Assembly (NCBI GenBank): GCA_900769795.1
Contig: CAAGHZ010000028.1
Coordinates: 4,238 to 68,237, forward strand
DNA from: Clostridia bacterium
GTDB lineage: Bacteria; Bacillota; Clostridia; Monoglobales; Monoglobaceae
Length of the DNA stretch: 64,000 bases
Direction of reading: 5' to 3'
Shown: in pieces, positions 44,792 through 54,071 of the stretch
Position numbering within the stretch: the first letter of the stretch is position 1
Layout: every line of letters begins with the position of its first letter
Made by a program: the position numbers and the translations under genes
Notes under the pieces: model-generated
Databases searched by the model: none
Seen by the model: the letters and a program-made list of their open reading frames with translations, nothing else
Told to the model about the DNA's origin: nothing

Positions 44792-46193
44792 TACAAAACT
44801 TTATTTATATAACACACTCACCCGCAAAAAAGAGGAGTTTATTCCAATTACTCCGGGAGAGGTAAAAATGTATTCCTGCGGACCGACTGTGTATAACTAT
44901 TTTCACATAGGAAACGCACGTCCCTTTATTATATTTGATACCCTCAGAAGATACTTAGAATATAAGGGTAACAAGGTTACATTTGTGCAGAATTTTACAG
45001 ACATAGACGACAAGATGATAAACAAGGCAAATGAACTCGGTATTACTGTAAAAGAACTTGCCGAGCAGTATATAGACGAGTATTTTAAAGATTCAAAAGG
45101 ACTTGGCATAAAAGAGGCGTCTGTGCACCCCCGTGCGACAGAGAATATTGATGCTATAATCGATATAGTAAAAGACCTTGAGGAAAAGGGCTTTGCATAT
45201 AACGTAGACGGTGATGTGTACTACCGCACAAAGAAGTTTGAGGAGTATGGCAAACTCTCTCATCAGCCCATTGAGGACCTTGAGAGCGGTGCCCGCATCG
45301 ACGTAAACGAAGACAAGGAAGACCCCCTTGATTTTGCACTTTGGAAGAAGCAAAAGACAGGCGAGCCTGCATGGGAGAGTCCATGGGGCCTTGGCAGACC
45401 CGGCTGGCATATAGAGTGTAGCGCTATGGCAAACAAGTACCTTGGCAAGACCATTGATATTCACAGTGGCGGTCAGGATCTTATCTTCCCTCATCACGAG
45501 AACGAGATTGCTCAGAGCGAGGCGGCAAACTGCTGTCACTTTGCAAACTATTGGCTCCATAACGGATATATCAACGTAAATAATCAGAAGATGTCAAAGT
45601 CTCTCGGCAACTTCTTTACTGTAAGAGATGTGGCAAAAGAGTATGACTATGAGGTTATCCGCTTCTTTATGCTCTCGGCTCACTATCGCAGTCCTATTAA
45701 CTTCAGTCAGGATTTGATGGAAGCATCAAAGTCTGCCCTTGGCAGAATTTACACCTGTCTTGAGACCCTTGATTTTCTTGCAAAGGCTGACAACAACAGA
45801 GATTTAAACGACGAAGAAAAGGCGGTGCTTGACGGAATCGAAAAGCACAAGCAGAGATTTATAGATGCAATGGATGATGATATCAACACAGCCGACGCGA
45901 TTTCTGCAATATTTGAACTTGTTGCCGATGTTAACAAGGTGATAACTCAAAATCCGCCAAAGGCTCTTTGCGAAACCTGTGCAAAAGAAATAAGAGATTT
46001 AGGTGCGGTTCTTGGCTTGCTTGGCAAGGGCGATGAGAGTGTCCCTGCCGAGATTGAAACCATACTCAGCGAGAGAGCAGAGGCGCGTGCACAGAAAGAT
46101 TGGGCAAAGTCTGATGAACTCCGCGATAAACTCAAAGAACTCGGCTTTGTTGTAAAAGATACTCCTCAGGGACAGCAACTGACAAGGGTATAA
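44784..46193 (+). CDS. cysS: Cysteinyl-tRNA synthetase
   Basis: A 469-residue class I synthetase. The zinc/start block is YSCGPTVYNYFHIGNARPF with the HIGN signature (near residues 37-40), zinc ligands continue in WHIECSAMA and HHENEIAQSEA, and KMSKS lies in NQKMSKSLGNF. The C-terminal anticodon region ends with LRDKLKELGFVVKDTPQG. Full length. Overlaps cysE and is followed 10 bases later by mrnC. Confidence 0.96.
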   Translation: MVDTKLYLYNTLTRKKEEFIPITPGEVKMYSCGPTVYNYFHIGNARPFIIFDTLRRYLEYKGNKVTFVQNFTDIDDKMINKANELGITVKELAEQYIDEYFKDSKGLGIKEASVHPRATENIDAIIDIVKDLEEKGFAYNVDGDVYYRTKKFEEYGKLSHQPIEDLESGARIDVNEDKEDPLDFALWKKQKTGEPAWESPWGLGRPGWHIECSAMANKYLGKTIDIHSGGQDLIFPHHENEIAQSEAANCCHFANYWLHNGYINVNNQKMSKSLGNFFTVRDVAKEYDYEVIRFFMLSAHYRSPINFSQDLMEASKSALGRIYTCLETLDFLAKADNNRDLNDEEKAVLDGIEKHKQRFIDAMDDDINTADAISAIFELVADVNKVITQNPPKALCETCAKEIRDLGAVLGLLGKGDESVPAEIETILSERAEARAQKDWAKSDELRDKLKELGFVVKDTPQGQQLTRV

Positions 46194-46203
46194 AACTTTA
46201 ACT

Positions 46204-46620
46204 ATGGATAATACTAAAATAATTGAAGAAACAATGAAACAATCAGGCGTGGCAGAGGGCAATACAAATTTGTATTCTGCCCTGACTCTTGCATATCTTG
46301 GTGATTGCGTATACGAAATGTATGTGAGGAGCCACCTGACAAAGGACAAAAATCACAAGGTCAATGACCTTCACAGGGCGGCAACAAAGTATGTCTGTGC
46401 CAAGGCTCAGGCAGAGTTTTATCACAAGATAAGAGATGTTTTGTCAGAGGAAGAAGATGCCGCCTTCAGACGTGGCAGAAACGCAAAATCACATCCGCCA
46501 AAGAACGCAGATGTTCTTGATTATAAGGTGGCAACGGGTGTTGAGGCGTTGCTTGGATATTTGTATGTAAAAGGCGAGGTTTTAAGAATCTCGGAACTGA
46601 TGCAGCGTTTGTTTGAATGA
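46204..46620 (+). CDS. mrnC: Mini-ribonuclease III
   Basis: A 138-residue RNase III catalytic domain without a dsRNA-binding domain, which matures 23S rRNA in Firmicutes. ALTLAYLGDCVYEMYVR contains the conserved acidic catalytic region, and RRGRNAKSHPPKNAD and ATGVEALLGYLY are typical. The cysE-cysS-mrnC order is usual in Firmicutes. Confidence 0.93.
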   Translation: MDNTKIIEETMKQSGVAEGNTNLYSALTLAYLGDCVYEMYVRSHLTKDKNHKVNDLHRAATKYVCAKAQAEFYHKIRDVLSEEEDAAFRRGRNAKSHPPKNADVLDYKVATGVEALLGYLYVKGEVLRISELMQRLFE

Positions 46621-46630
46621 AGACAATCTT

Positions 46631-46703
46631 CGGGCGGATGATATCCGCCCCTACGAATGTATGAATATGTGTAACCTCGTAGGGCAGGGGCTTGCTCCTG
46701 CCG
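46631..46703 (+). repeat. Dispersed hairpin repeat, copy 1
   Basis: Two hairpins, GGGCGGATgATATCCGCCC and GGCAGG...CCTGCC (around GGCTTGCT), joined by a spacer CTACGAATGTATGAATATGT and GTAACCTCGTAG. Related copies lie at 49541, 55924 and 63911. It separates mrnC from the yitT-like gene, within a leader that has no other promoter signal. Confidence 0.8.
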
Positions 46704-46768
46704 AAATAACAATGGTGGTTTGCGATATGCAACCAATCTCTGTACATATAAAATCTTGGAGGATGGGT

Positions 46769-47632
46769 ATGTACAGAGATAAAATAAAAAATAAAACAGG
46801 GCTTGTGCCCGAGCTTTTGCAACTCACTGTTGGCGCAGCACTTATGGGGTGTGCACTCTCCATTTTTCTTGTGCCTTTTAAGATTGCGCCCGGTGGGGTG
46901 AGTGGTCTTGCCACAGTGCTTCATTATTTGATTGGCATAAATGTCAGCACACTTTTGATGCTTATAAACGTGCCTATATTTCTGCTTGGACTGATACACT
47001 TTGATAAGAGATTTCTTTTTCGCTCGATATATGGCACCATTGCGCTTTCGGTGTTTACGGAGGTTTTTTCGTACTTCAGCATACCAAATCGGGACATATT
47101 GCTTGCCTGCGTGTTTGGCGGTGTCATACTTGGAAGCGGAATCGCTCTTGCTCTCGGGTCGGGCGGTACAACGGGCGGTGCAGATATAATCGTGCTTGTT
47201 TTGCGCAAGTTTTTTCCGTCCTTATCGGTTGGCAGATTGTTTATGGCACTTGATGGGTTTATAATCATTATTGCAGGTGCAACTCTTGGCGGTTGGGACA
47301 CAGTGCTTTATTCGTCGGTGGCGTTGTTTATCAGCGGATATGTAACCGACTCTATACTCGAGGGCGCAAAGACGGCGCGGCTTGTGTATATAATTTCAGA
47401 AAAAGAAGAGGAAGTCACACAAAGAATATATGACGAGATGAACAGAGGTGTCACAGGGCTTAGTTCTGTGTCTATGTATACAGGCAGAGAGAAAAAGACG
47501 CTGATGTGCGTAATCCGCAAAGGTGAACTGATACGCCTTAAAAAACTTATCTATAAGACAGACCCTGATGCGTTTGTCATAATCTCGGAGGCAAGAGAGG
47601 TTATGGGCAACGGCTTTGGGGGATATAACTGA
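46769..47632 (+). CDS. YitT family membrane protein
   Basis: A 287-residue membrane protein of the YitT/DUF161 family with a C-terminal DUF2179 domain. Five to six membrane helices are visible. GGVSGLATVLHYLIG, GSGIALALGSGGTTGGADII and LEGAKTARLVYIISEK are typical, and residues after about 220 form the soluble domain (SMYTGREKKTLMCVI). Function unknown, possibly a transporter. ATG 46769 follows GGAGG; a longer frame from 46613 would translate the intergenic repeat and is rejected. Confidence 0.88.
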   Translation: MYRDKIKNKTGLVPELLQLTVGAALMGCALSIFLVPFKIAPGGVSGLATVLHYLIGINVSTLLMLINVPIFLLGLIHFDKRFLFRSIYGTIALSVFTEVFSYFSIPNRDILLACVFGGVILGSGIALALGSGGTTGGADIIVLVLRKFFPSLSVGRLFMALDGFIIIIAGATLGGWDTVLYSSVALFISGYVTDSILEGAKTARLVYIISEKEEEVTQRIYDEMNRGVTGLSSVSMYTGREKKTLMCVIRKGELIRLKKLIYKTDPDAFVIISEAREVMGNGFGGYN

Positions 47633-47685
47633 GTATAAAATCAGGTGCAAAAGCGCCCAAACATATATAAACGGAGGAGACAAAA

Positions 47686-48534
47686 ATGAATTCAGAGAAA
47701 ATCAAAGAACTGAAACTGCATGCGGCAAATGTCAGAAAAATGGCACTTGAAGCAGTTTACAGTGCAAACGCCGGCCATCCGGGCGGCTCCCTTTCAATTG
47801 CGGATATCCTTACATATCTCTATATGGAAGAGATGAACATTAATCCATCTGACCCTAAGTGGGCAGACCGCGACAGGTTTGTTCTCTCTAAAGGACATTG
47901 TTCGCCTGCACTCTATGGCATTCTTGCAGAGAGAGGGTTTATTCCAAAAGAGGACATCAAGACCTTCAGACATGCAGAGAGTTATCTTCAGGGACACCCT
48001 GAGATGAAGGGTGTGCCGGGTGTTGATATGTCAACAGGCTCTCTTGGTCAGGGCATAAGCGCGGCTTGCGGAATGGCAAAGGCGGCAAAACTTGACGGCA
48101 AGGAGTATCGCGTGTATGCAGCCCTTGGCGATGGCGAGTGTGAGGAGGGTCAGGTATGGGAGGCTGCTATGTTTGCGGCACATTACGAACTTGACAACCT
48201 TACTGCTTTTCTTGATTTTAACGGATTGCAGATAGACGGTGACATAACAAAGGTTATGAACCCAACCCCATTTGACAAGAAGTTTGAGGCTTTTGGATGG
48301 AATGTAATCACTATTGATGCTCATGATTATGAGCAGATAGCAGATGCAATCGCAAAGGCAAAGGCAACAAAGGGCAAGCCAACTTTGGTTCTTGCAAAGA
48401 GCACAAAGGGTAAGGGAGTTTCCTTTATGGAGAACAAAGCGGAATGGCACGGTGCTGCGCCTAATCAGGAGCAGTACGAGACTGCAATAGCAGAACTTGA
48501 TGCGTATATAAAAGAAATCGGAGGTGAGGCATAA
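47686..48534 (+). CDS. Transketolase, N-terminal subunit
   Basis: A 282-residue thiamine-diphosphate-binding half of a split transketolase of the pentose phosphate pathway. GHPGGSLSIADILTYLY, STGSLGQGISAACGMA and GDGECEEGQVWEAAM with the LDN ending (the ThDP/Mg motif) are visible. The partner gene starts within the stop codon (TAATG), so subunits are made together. GGAGG precedes the ATG. Confidence 0.94.
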   Translation: MNSEKIKELKLHAANVRKMALEAVYSANAGHPGGSLSIADILTYLYMEEMNINPSDPKWADRDRFVLSKGHCSPALYGILAERGFIPKEDIKTFRHAESYLQGHPEMKGVPGVDMSTGSLGQGISAACGMAKAAKLDGKEYRVYAALGDGECEEGQVWEAAMFAAHYELDNLTAFLDFNGLQIDGDITKVMNPTPFDKKFEAFGWNVITIDAHDYEQIADAIAKAKATKGKPTLVLAKSTKGKGVSFMENKAEWHGAAPNQEQYETAIAELDAYIKEIGGEA

Positions 48535-49487
48535 TGGCATACGAAATAGGAAGCAAGGTAGCGACAAGAGAGGCGTATGGCAAGGCGCTTGTTGAGTTTG
48601 GCGCAGACGAGAGAATTGTTGTACTCGATGCCGACCTTTCAAAGTCTACAAAGACAGACGGATTTAAGTCTACATATCCTGATCGCTTTATCAATATGGG
48701 TATTGCAGAGGGTAATATGATGGCGACAGCAGCGGGACTTGCGTCTTGCGGAAAGATTGTTTTTGCAAGTTCATTTGCCATGTTTGCGGCAGGCAGAGCC
48801 TTTGAGCAGATAAGAAACTCTATCGGCTATCCTCACCTTAATGTAAAAATCGGCGCGACTCACGCAGGTATCTCTGTCGGTGAGGACGGTGCAACCCACC
48901 AGTGCCTTGAGGACCTTGGCCTTATGAGAACTATCCCCGGCATGGTTATCTTAAACCCTGCCGATGCAGCCGAGTCAAGACTTGCGGTAAAAGCGGCGAT
49001 TGACTATGACGGCCCTGTATATCTGCGCTTTGGCAGACTTGCGGTGCCTACAATCTTTGGCGATGATTATAAGTTTGAAATCGGCAAGGGTGTAGAACTT
49101 GCAGATGGCACAGATGTAACCCTGATTGGCACAGGCCTTATGGTGCCCGAAACTTTAGAGGCAAGAAAAATTCTTGCAGAGCAGGGCATAAGCGCAAGGG
49201 TTATCAACATTGCGACAATAAAGCCTATTGATGAGGAAATCATCATAAAAGCCGCAAAGGAGACGGGCGCAATTGTGACAGCAGAAGAGCATAACATAAT
49301 CGGCGGTCTCGGTTCTGCAGTTGCAGAGGTGCTCTGTGAGAATTATCCCGTACCGATGCAGAGAGTCGGCACAGAGGATGTTTACGGCAAGAGCGGTAAG
49401 CCCGCATCACTTCTTGAGATGTACGGTCTTGACGCAAAGACCATTGCAGAGAAGGCAAAAGCGGCAATCGCAAAGAAAAACGCGTAA
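48534..49487 (+). CDS. Transketolase, C-terminal subunit
   Basis: A 317-residue pyrimidine-binding and C-terminal half of the split transketolase. INMGIAEGNMMATAAGLASCG holds the conserved Glu that activates ThDP, ATHAGISVGEDGATHQCLEDL holds the substrate-site His, and the C-terminal domain has EEHNIIGGLGSAVAEVL. Forms a heterotetramer with the preceding product, as known in other Clostridia. Ended by a strong terminator. Confidence 0.94.
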   Translation: MAYEIGSKVATREAYGKALVEFGADERIVVLDADLSKSTKTDGFKSTYPDRFINMGIAEGNMMATAAGLASCGKIVFASSFAMFAAGRAFEQIRNSIGYPHLNVKIGATHAGISVGEDGATHQCLEDLGLMRTIPGMVILNPADAAESRLAVKAAIDYDGPVYLRFGRLAVPTIFGDDYKFEIGKGVELADGTDVTLIGTGLMVPETLEARKILAEQGISARVINIATIKPIDEEIIIKAAKETGAIVTAEEHNIIGGLGSAVAEVLCENYPVPMQRVGTEDVYGKSGKPASLLEMYGLDAKTIAEKAKAAIAKKNA

Positions 49488-49490
49488 ATA

Positions 49491-49527
49491 AAAAAAGCGG
49501 CAAAGCCTGGCTTTGCCGCTTTTTTTG
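49491..49527 (+). terminator. Terminator after the transketolase genes
   Basis: AGCGGCAAAG pairs with CTTTGCCGCT over CCTGG, with flanking A6 and T8 runs. Confidence 0.93.
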
Positions 49528-49540
49528 TGTAATAGGACAA

Positions 49541-49630
49541 CGGGCGGATAATATCCGCCCCTACAAATATGTAAATGTGTGCAATCACGTAGGGCAGGGG
49601 CTTGCTCCTGCCGAATATTTGCCTCTGCAA
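49541..49630 (+). repeat. Dispersed hairpin repeat, copy 2
   Basis: The best-preserved copy: hairpin GGGCGGATAATATCCGCCC, spacer CTACAAATATGTAAATGTGT and GCAATCACGTAG, hairpin GGCAGGGGCTTGCTCCTGCC, then GAATATTTGCCTCTGCAAAT. It lies between the transketolase terminator and the hisZG promoter, so it is not needed by either. Confidence 0.85.
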
Positions 49631-49668
49631 ATTTAGGCGTAAAACAACGAAATATCTTGTTAAAATCA

Positions 49669-49697
49669 TTGACGAGGCGCGACTTTAGTGATATAAT
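49669..49697 (+). promoter_or_regulatory. Promoter of the hisZG operon
   Basis: TTGACG (49669-49674), a 17-base spacer and TATAAT (49692-49697), about 45 bases before the start codon. Confidence 0.8.
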
Positions 49698-49742
49698 ATA
49701 TAAGTTAAAATAGAATTATTTTTAAACAAGGAGCGTGATTGT

Positions 49743-51383
49743 GTGAAATACGACAGAAACACCCATACACCTGCAGGATTGACCGATGTTTTGGTGCAGG
49801 AGTGCGAAATCAAATTTAACATCGAAACAACAGCGAGAGAGGTTTTTGCACATCACGGTTATCATATGGTGCAGCCGCCCACATTTGAGTATTATGATGT
49901 ATACGATGCGGCAGTGACAAAGCCTGAGAATATGTTTAAGTTCTTTGACACAAATGGTCGTATGCTTGCTCTCAGGCCCGACCTTACAACCTCTGTTGCA
50001 AGAATGGCGGCTACAAAACCTCTTGGGGAGTTGCCTTACAGAATTGCCTATTCGGGCAATGCTTTCAGGAATGACGAGGCTTTCAGCCATGCAAGACAGA
50101 GAGAGTTTTCTCAGGTTGGTATAGAGCTTATCGGGGACGGCAGCGAATGCGCCGATGCTGAGGTTATTGAGGTTGCCATAAATGCCCTGCTCAGTTTTGG
50201 GGTAACCGACTTCCAGATTGATATGGGACAGGTTGAATATTTTAAGGGCATTTCGGAGGCGGCAGGACTTGATGAAGCCACAAGCGACGCCTTGAGAGAA
50301 AAGATAAACGATAAGGATTTTGTTGCCATAGAGCGTATGCTGGGCGACTTGCATCTTGGAGCAGATATGGAGAAAATTATTCTTGAGCTTCCCAAGATGT
50401 TTGGCGGCATAGAGATAGTATATGAGGCTCTTGAAAACAAAGCCATAGGCGAGACAGCCAGGGCGGCACTTGAAAATCTTATTCAGGTATACGATGCTTT
50501 AAAAGATAAAGGTTTTGAAAAATATCTTGCAATTGATTTGAGTATGGTTCCCAATCTTGATTACTACACGGGAATCATAGTAAAAGGTTTTGCTAAAGGA
50601 GTGGGCTTTCCTGTTTGTTCCGGCGGACGTTATGACAACCTTACTGCTAAGTTTGGGCGCAGTCTGCCGGCAACAGGTATAGCTATTGGAATAGAGCGTA
50701 TAATGACAGTGCTTGAGGCGAAATCAGACGAGGATGAAGATGCAAAAGCCTCTGAGTATATAACAGTTGCTCTTGCAAAGGGCAGACTTGCGGAACTGTC
50801 AGTAGAGATTTTTGAAAGGCTCGGCTTTGAAGTGGATGAACTAAAATCAAAGACCAGAAAGCTTATCTTTACAGACGAGAAGAACAAGTTTAAGTTTATT
50901 CTTGTAAAGGCATCGGACGTGCCCGTCTATGTTGAGTACGGAGCGGCAGATATTGGTATTGTCGGCAAAGACACTCTGCTTGAGAGCGGCAAAGATGTTT
51001 ACGAAATTCTTGATTTAGGCTTTGGAAAATGCAAGATGGCAGTCTGCGGCCCCGAGAGTATGAGGGGCAGACTTGACGGCAGAAACATAATGAGGGTTGC
51101 AAGTAAGTATCCTGCAATTGCAACGGATTACTTCCACAGAGTCAAGGGGCAGACGGTTGATATAATCAAGCTTAACGGCTCGGTAGAGCTGGGTCCCCTT
51201 GTTGGGCTTTCTGAGGTAATCGTAGATATAGTAGAGAGCGGAAAGACCCTCCACGAAAACGGACTTGATGTTTTAGAGGATATTTGCGAGCTTTCTGCAA
51301 GACTTGTGGTGAACAGGGTAAGTGTGAAAATTCATAGAGAGAGAATAATGGAGCTTGTCCGCCGCATCAAGGCAGAACTTTAG
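49743..51383 (+). CDS. HisZ-HisG fusion: ATP phosphoribosyltransferase with regulatory domain
   Basis: A 546-residue fusion of the two subunits of short-form ATP phosphoribosyltransferase, the first and feedback-controlled step of histidine synthesis. Residues 1-330 are the HisRS-like regulatory HisZ ([54 protein letters not shown]). Residues about 340-546 are the catalytic HisG short form ([41 protein letters not shown], and [16 protein letters not shown]). They are normally separate genes; here an acidic link ([13 protein letters not shown]) joins them. GTG start with AAGGAG at 9 bases. Followed by hisA and hisIE. Confidence 0.93.
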   Translation: MKYDRNTHTPAGLTDVLVQECEIKFNIETTAREVFAHHGYHMVQPPTFEYYDVYDAAVTKPENMFKFFDTNGRMLALRPDLTTSVARMAATKPLGELPYRIAYSGNAFRNDEAFSHARQREFSQVGIELIGDGSECADAEVIEVAINALLSFGVTDFQIDMGQVEYFKGISEAAGLDEATSDALREKINDKDFVAIERMLGDLHLGADMEKIILELPKMFGGIEIVYEALENKAIGETARAALENLIQVYDALKDKGFEKYLAIDLSMVPNLDYYTGIIVKGFAKGVGFPVCSGGRYDNLTAKFGRSLPATGIAIGIERIMTVLEAKSDEDEDAKASEYITVALAKGRLAELSVEIFERLGFEVDELKSKTRKLIFTDEKNKFKFILVKASDVPVYVEYGAADIGIVGKDTLLESGKDVYEILDLGFGKCKMAVCGPESMRGRLDGRNIMRVASKYPAIATDYFHRVKGQTVDIIKLNGSVELGPLVGLSEVIVDIVESGKTLHENGLDVLEDICELSARLVVNRVSVKIHRERIMELVRRIKAEL

Positions 51384-51402
51384 GATTGGAGGTATAACAC
51401 AG

Positions 51403-52116
51403 ATGAGGATATATCCTGCGATAGATATTATAGATGGTGCTTGCGTAAGGCTTGTTCAGGGTGATTATTCGCAAAAGACCAAGTTTGCCGACAACCCAAT
51501 TGATGTGGCAAAAAAATGGCAGAGTATGGGCGGAGAGTTTATTCACATAGTGGATTTGGATGGCGCAAAAAGCGGAAAAATGCCCAACTTTAAACTGATT
51601 TGCGACATAGCAAGCTCGGTTGATGTTCCCATTGAGGTCGGCGGTGGAATACGAAATATGGAAGCCGTTGAAAAATACCTCGAAAACGGAGTGGCGAGAG
51701 TTATAATCGGCACATCGGCACTTAGCGACCCTGATTTTGTAAAGACAGCCGTACAAAAATATGGCGACAGAATCGCCGTCGGCATTGACGCAAAGGACGG
51801 GCTTGTTGCAGTAAACGGATGGGAAGAAGTCAGCCGCACAACTGCCATTGACCTGGCAAAACAGATGGAGAAGATAGGTGTAGCTTATATAATCTACACC
51901 GATATTGCAACGGACGGAATGTTAAACGGGCCAAACCTTGATGCCATGGCAGAGATGGTGGCGTCGGTGGATGTCAATATAATTGCATCGGGCGGTGTAA
52001 CATCAACAGAAGATATAAAAGAACTTAAAAAAGTCGGCGTAGAGGGTGCCATAATAGGTAAGGCACTATACACCGACAGAATTGGCCTTAGCGAAGCAGT
52101 AGACATCGCAAAATAA
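51403..52116 (+). CDS. hisA: ProFAR isomerase HisA
   Basis: A 237-residue TIM-barrel enzyme, the fourth histidine step. MRIYPAIDIIDGACVRL with the catalytic Asp8 opens it; VDLDGAK, VGGGIRNME, TDIATDGMLNGPN and ASGGVTSTEDI are the other barrel ends and phosphate sites. ATG 51403 is preferred over the longer frame from 51355, which overlaps hisZG; GGAGG lies 12 bases before. Confidence 0.95.
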   Translation: MRIYPAIDIIDGACVRLVQGDYSQKTKFADNPIDVAKKWQSMGGEFIHIVDLDGAKSGKMPNFKLICDIASSVDVPIEVGGGIRNMEAVEKYLENGVARVIIGTSALSDPDFVKTAVQKYGDRIAVGIDAKDGLVAVNGWEEVSRTTAIDLAKQMEKIGVAYIIYTDIATDGMLNGPNLDAMAEMVASVDVNIIASGGVTSTEDIKELKKVGVEGAIIGKALYTDRIGLSEAVDIAK

Positions 52117-52137
52117 AAATGAAGGGATGATTTAGAA

Positions 52138-52788
52138 ATGGCAGTAACAGATTTTATAGATGGACTTAAATTTGATGAGAAGGGACTTATCCCGGCAGTT
52201 GCACAGGATGCAGTCAGCGGTGAGATTTTAATGCTTGCGTATATGAATAAAGAGAGCATCAAAATGACTCTTGAGAGCGGACATGCAACCTACTTCAGCC
52301 GCAGCCGTCAGGAACTTTGGGAGAAAGGCTCTCACTCGGGACATCTGCAGCACGTAAAAGAGATATTGGTAGATTGCGATGCAGATGCACTTGTTTTAAA
52401 GATAGAGCAAATCGGTGCGGCTTGTCACACAGGCAACCCTTCTTGTTTTTATCGTAAGGTGGTAGATGGCAACCTTGTTGAGATTCCGACAGGTATTGAC
52501 ACAAATCCGAAGATTCTTTACGATGTTTACAACATCATCGTTGACAGAGTTAAGAACCCCAAAGAGGGCTCTTATACAAACTACCTTTTTGAGAAGGGTA
52601 TTGACAAGATGCTCAAAAAGGTTGGCGAGGAGTCAGCAGAGGTTATTATTGCATCCAAAAACTACGTAAAGGCAGAGGTGCAGTACGAGACAGCAGACCT
52701 TCTTTATCATCTCTCAGTTGTACTTGTAGAGCAGGGGCTTACATGGGATGATATTTTTGCAGAACTTCGCTCAAGGTATGACAAATAA
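52138..52788 (+). CDS. hisIE: Bifunctional phosphoribosyl-AMP cyclohydrolase/ATP pyrophosphatase HisIE
   Basis: A 216-residue fusion doing the second and third histidine steps. The HisI half (1-115) has [27 protein letters not shown] and [11 protein letters not shown] with the zinc Cys. The HisE half (about 125-216) has [20 protein letters not shown] and [12 protein letters not shown], then [11 protein letters not shown]. The HisI-HisE fusion is common. The stop overlaps the next start as TAATG. Confidence 0.94.
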   Translation: MAVTDFIDGLKFDEKGLIPAVAQDAVSGEILMLAYMNKESIKMTLESGHATYFSRSRQELWEKGSHSGHLQHVKEILVDCDADALVLKIEQIGAACHTGNPSCFYRKVVDGNLVEIPTGIDTNPKILYDVYNIIVDRVKNPKEGSYTNYLFEKGIDKMLKKVGEESAEVIIASKNYVKAEVQYETADLLYHLSVVLVEQGLTWDDIFAELRSRYDK

Positions 52789-53147
52789 TGAATAAGTTAT
52801 ATACAAAACTTGTGGCGGCTGCCCTTGTGGTTATCTTAGTCAGCGGATTTATAATCGGCGTTAATTTCAGCAAAAGGATTGACAGGGTAGACGATGTCAA
52901 AGACGCGGCTCCGCCGCTGGAGATAGTGGTAACCAGAGAAGCACCGCCTATTGGTATAATCAATATAAACACAGCCACAAAGGAAGAACTTATGATGCTT
53001 GAGGGTATAGGTGATATACTTTCAGACAGAATCATCGAAAGGCGCGAGAGTGTCGGCCCTTATACATCCACAGACCAACTTTTAGAGATAGAAGGTCTTG
53101 GAGAGCAAAAGTTCTGGGAAATCGAGACATTTGTGGTTGTTGAGTAA
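52788..53147 (+). CDS. ComEA-like helix-hairpin-helix protein
   Basis: A 119-residue protein with one N-terminal membrane helix (residues 8-25) and a C-terminal helix-hairpin-helix domain (ININTATKEELMMLEGIGD, then GPYTSTDQLLEIEGLGEQKF). This is the DNA-binding domain of ComEA, the DNA receptor for natural transformation, but ComEA proper is longer with a SLBB-like domain. A DNA-uptake or envelope DNA-binding role is possible. Coupled to hisIE by TAATG, which is an unusual partner. Confidence 0.8.
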   Translation: MNKLYTKLVAAALVVILVSGFIIGVNFSKRIDRVDDVKDAAPPLEIVVTREAPPIGIININTATKEELMMLEGIGDILSDRIIERRESVGPYTSTDQLLEIEGLGEQKFWEIETFVVVE

Positions 53148-53176
53148 AAGATAAAACAAAGAGGAGTTTTATATAA

Positions 53177-54040
53177 ATGGGATTTTTGTTTCCGAGTTTT
53201 GACAAACCGGGCAAGGGTATAGACCCGGATGCTCCGCAGAAGAGGGCTTTTTTCAGATTTTTTGATATCTTCTTTCGCAAGTTCTGGCATTTCGTAAGAG
53301 CAAACCTTTTGTACAGTCTTGCACTGATACCTGCATTTGTAATCATTTTCTACGGGTCAATGCTTATACTTGTGCAACTGTTTTCAAAGGTTGCGGCTCA
53401 GATTGCGCCATCGGATATGTCAACTGTTATGATAGTGTGCAGTCTGGTGGTTACAAACCTCTACATTGCTTTGTGGGGGGCAGGGCCTGCGACAGCGGGT
53501 ATGACCTATATTATGCGAAACTTTTCAAGAGAAGAACACGCTTTTATATGGGGTGATTTTAAAGACACCTTCAAGGCAAACTTTAAACAGTCCCTTGCGG
53601 TCTTTGTGATAGATATAGTGGTGGTGCTTTTGTCCTGGGCGGCAATCACTGTCTACTCGGGCGTTGGCGGCCCTATGGGCGCAATGAGATATGTAGTATA
53701 CGTGTTTCTTGTGATTTACTCGATGATGCATTTTTATATTTATCCGATTATGGTTACTTTTGAGTTAAAACTTAAGGATATTTACAAAAACGCAATGCTC
53801 TTTACAATCAGCAAGTTGCCGTCAAATTTATTTGCGCTTTTGATGGTTGTGCTGATTCACGCGGTTTTGCCTATATGTGCAATATGGTACGGTGGAATTG
53901 CGTTGGTATTTTTGCTTATAATCGTCCTTGAGCCAATTATAGTTCAGGCGTTTTCGTTATTCCTTGTTAACTTTAATGCATATCCGAAACTGAAAAAATA
54001 TATGCTTGATGTCAAAGAGGAACCGGAAGAAGAAATTTAA
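53177..54040 (+). CDS. YesL/DUF624 family membrane protein
   Basis: A 287-residue membrane protein with about five to six helices. It resembles DUF624 (YesL) proteins: an N-terminal cytoplasmic stretch with FFRFFDIFFRKFWHF, helices with LYIALWGAGPATAGMTYIMR, and FSREEHAFIWGDFKDTFKAN, the family core. Function unknown; YesL members often lie in carbohydrate operons, though this one sits between comEA-like and dxs genes. The frame ends inside the ribosome-site region of dxs. Confidence 0.82.
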   Translation: MGFLFPSFDKPGKGIDPDAPQKRAFFRFFDIFFRKFWHFVRANLLYSLALIPAFVIIFYGSMLILVQLFSKVAAQIAPSDMSTVMIVCSLVVTNLYIALWGAGPATAGMTYIMRNFSREEHAFIWGDFKDTFKANFKQSLAVFVIDIVVVLLSWAAITVYSGVGGPMGAMRYVVYVFLVIYSMMHFYIYPIMVTFELKLKDIYKNAMLFTISKLPSNLFALLMVVLIHAVLPICAIWYGGIALVFLLIIVLEPIIVQAFSLFLVNFNAYPKLKKYMLDVKEEPEEEI

Positions 54041-54071
54041 AAAAGCGATTCGTTCAGGAGGTGAGGGTTTA

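Noticed and set aside
46613..46768. Longer N-terminus of the YitT-like protein
   Set aside because: It would translate the dispersed hairpin repeat, and GGAGG directly precedes the ATG at 46769.
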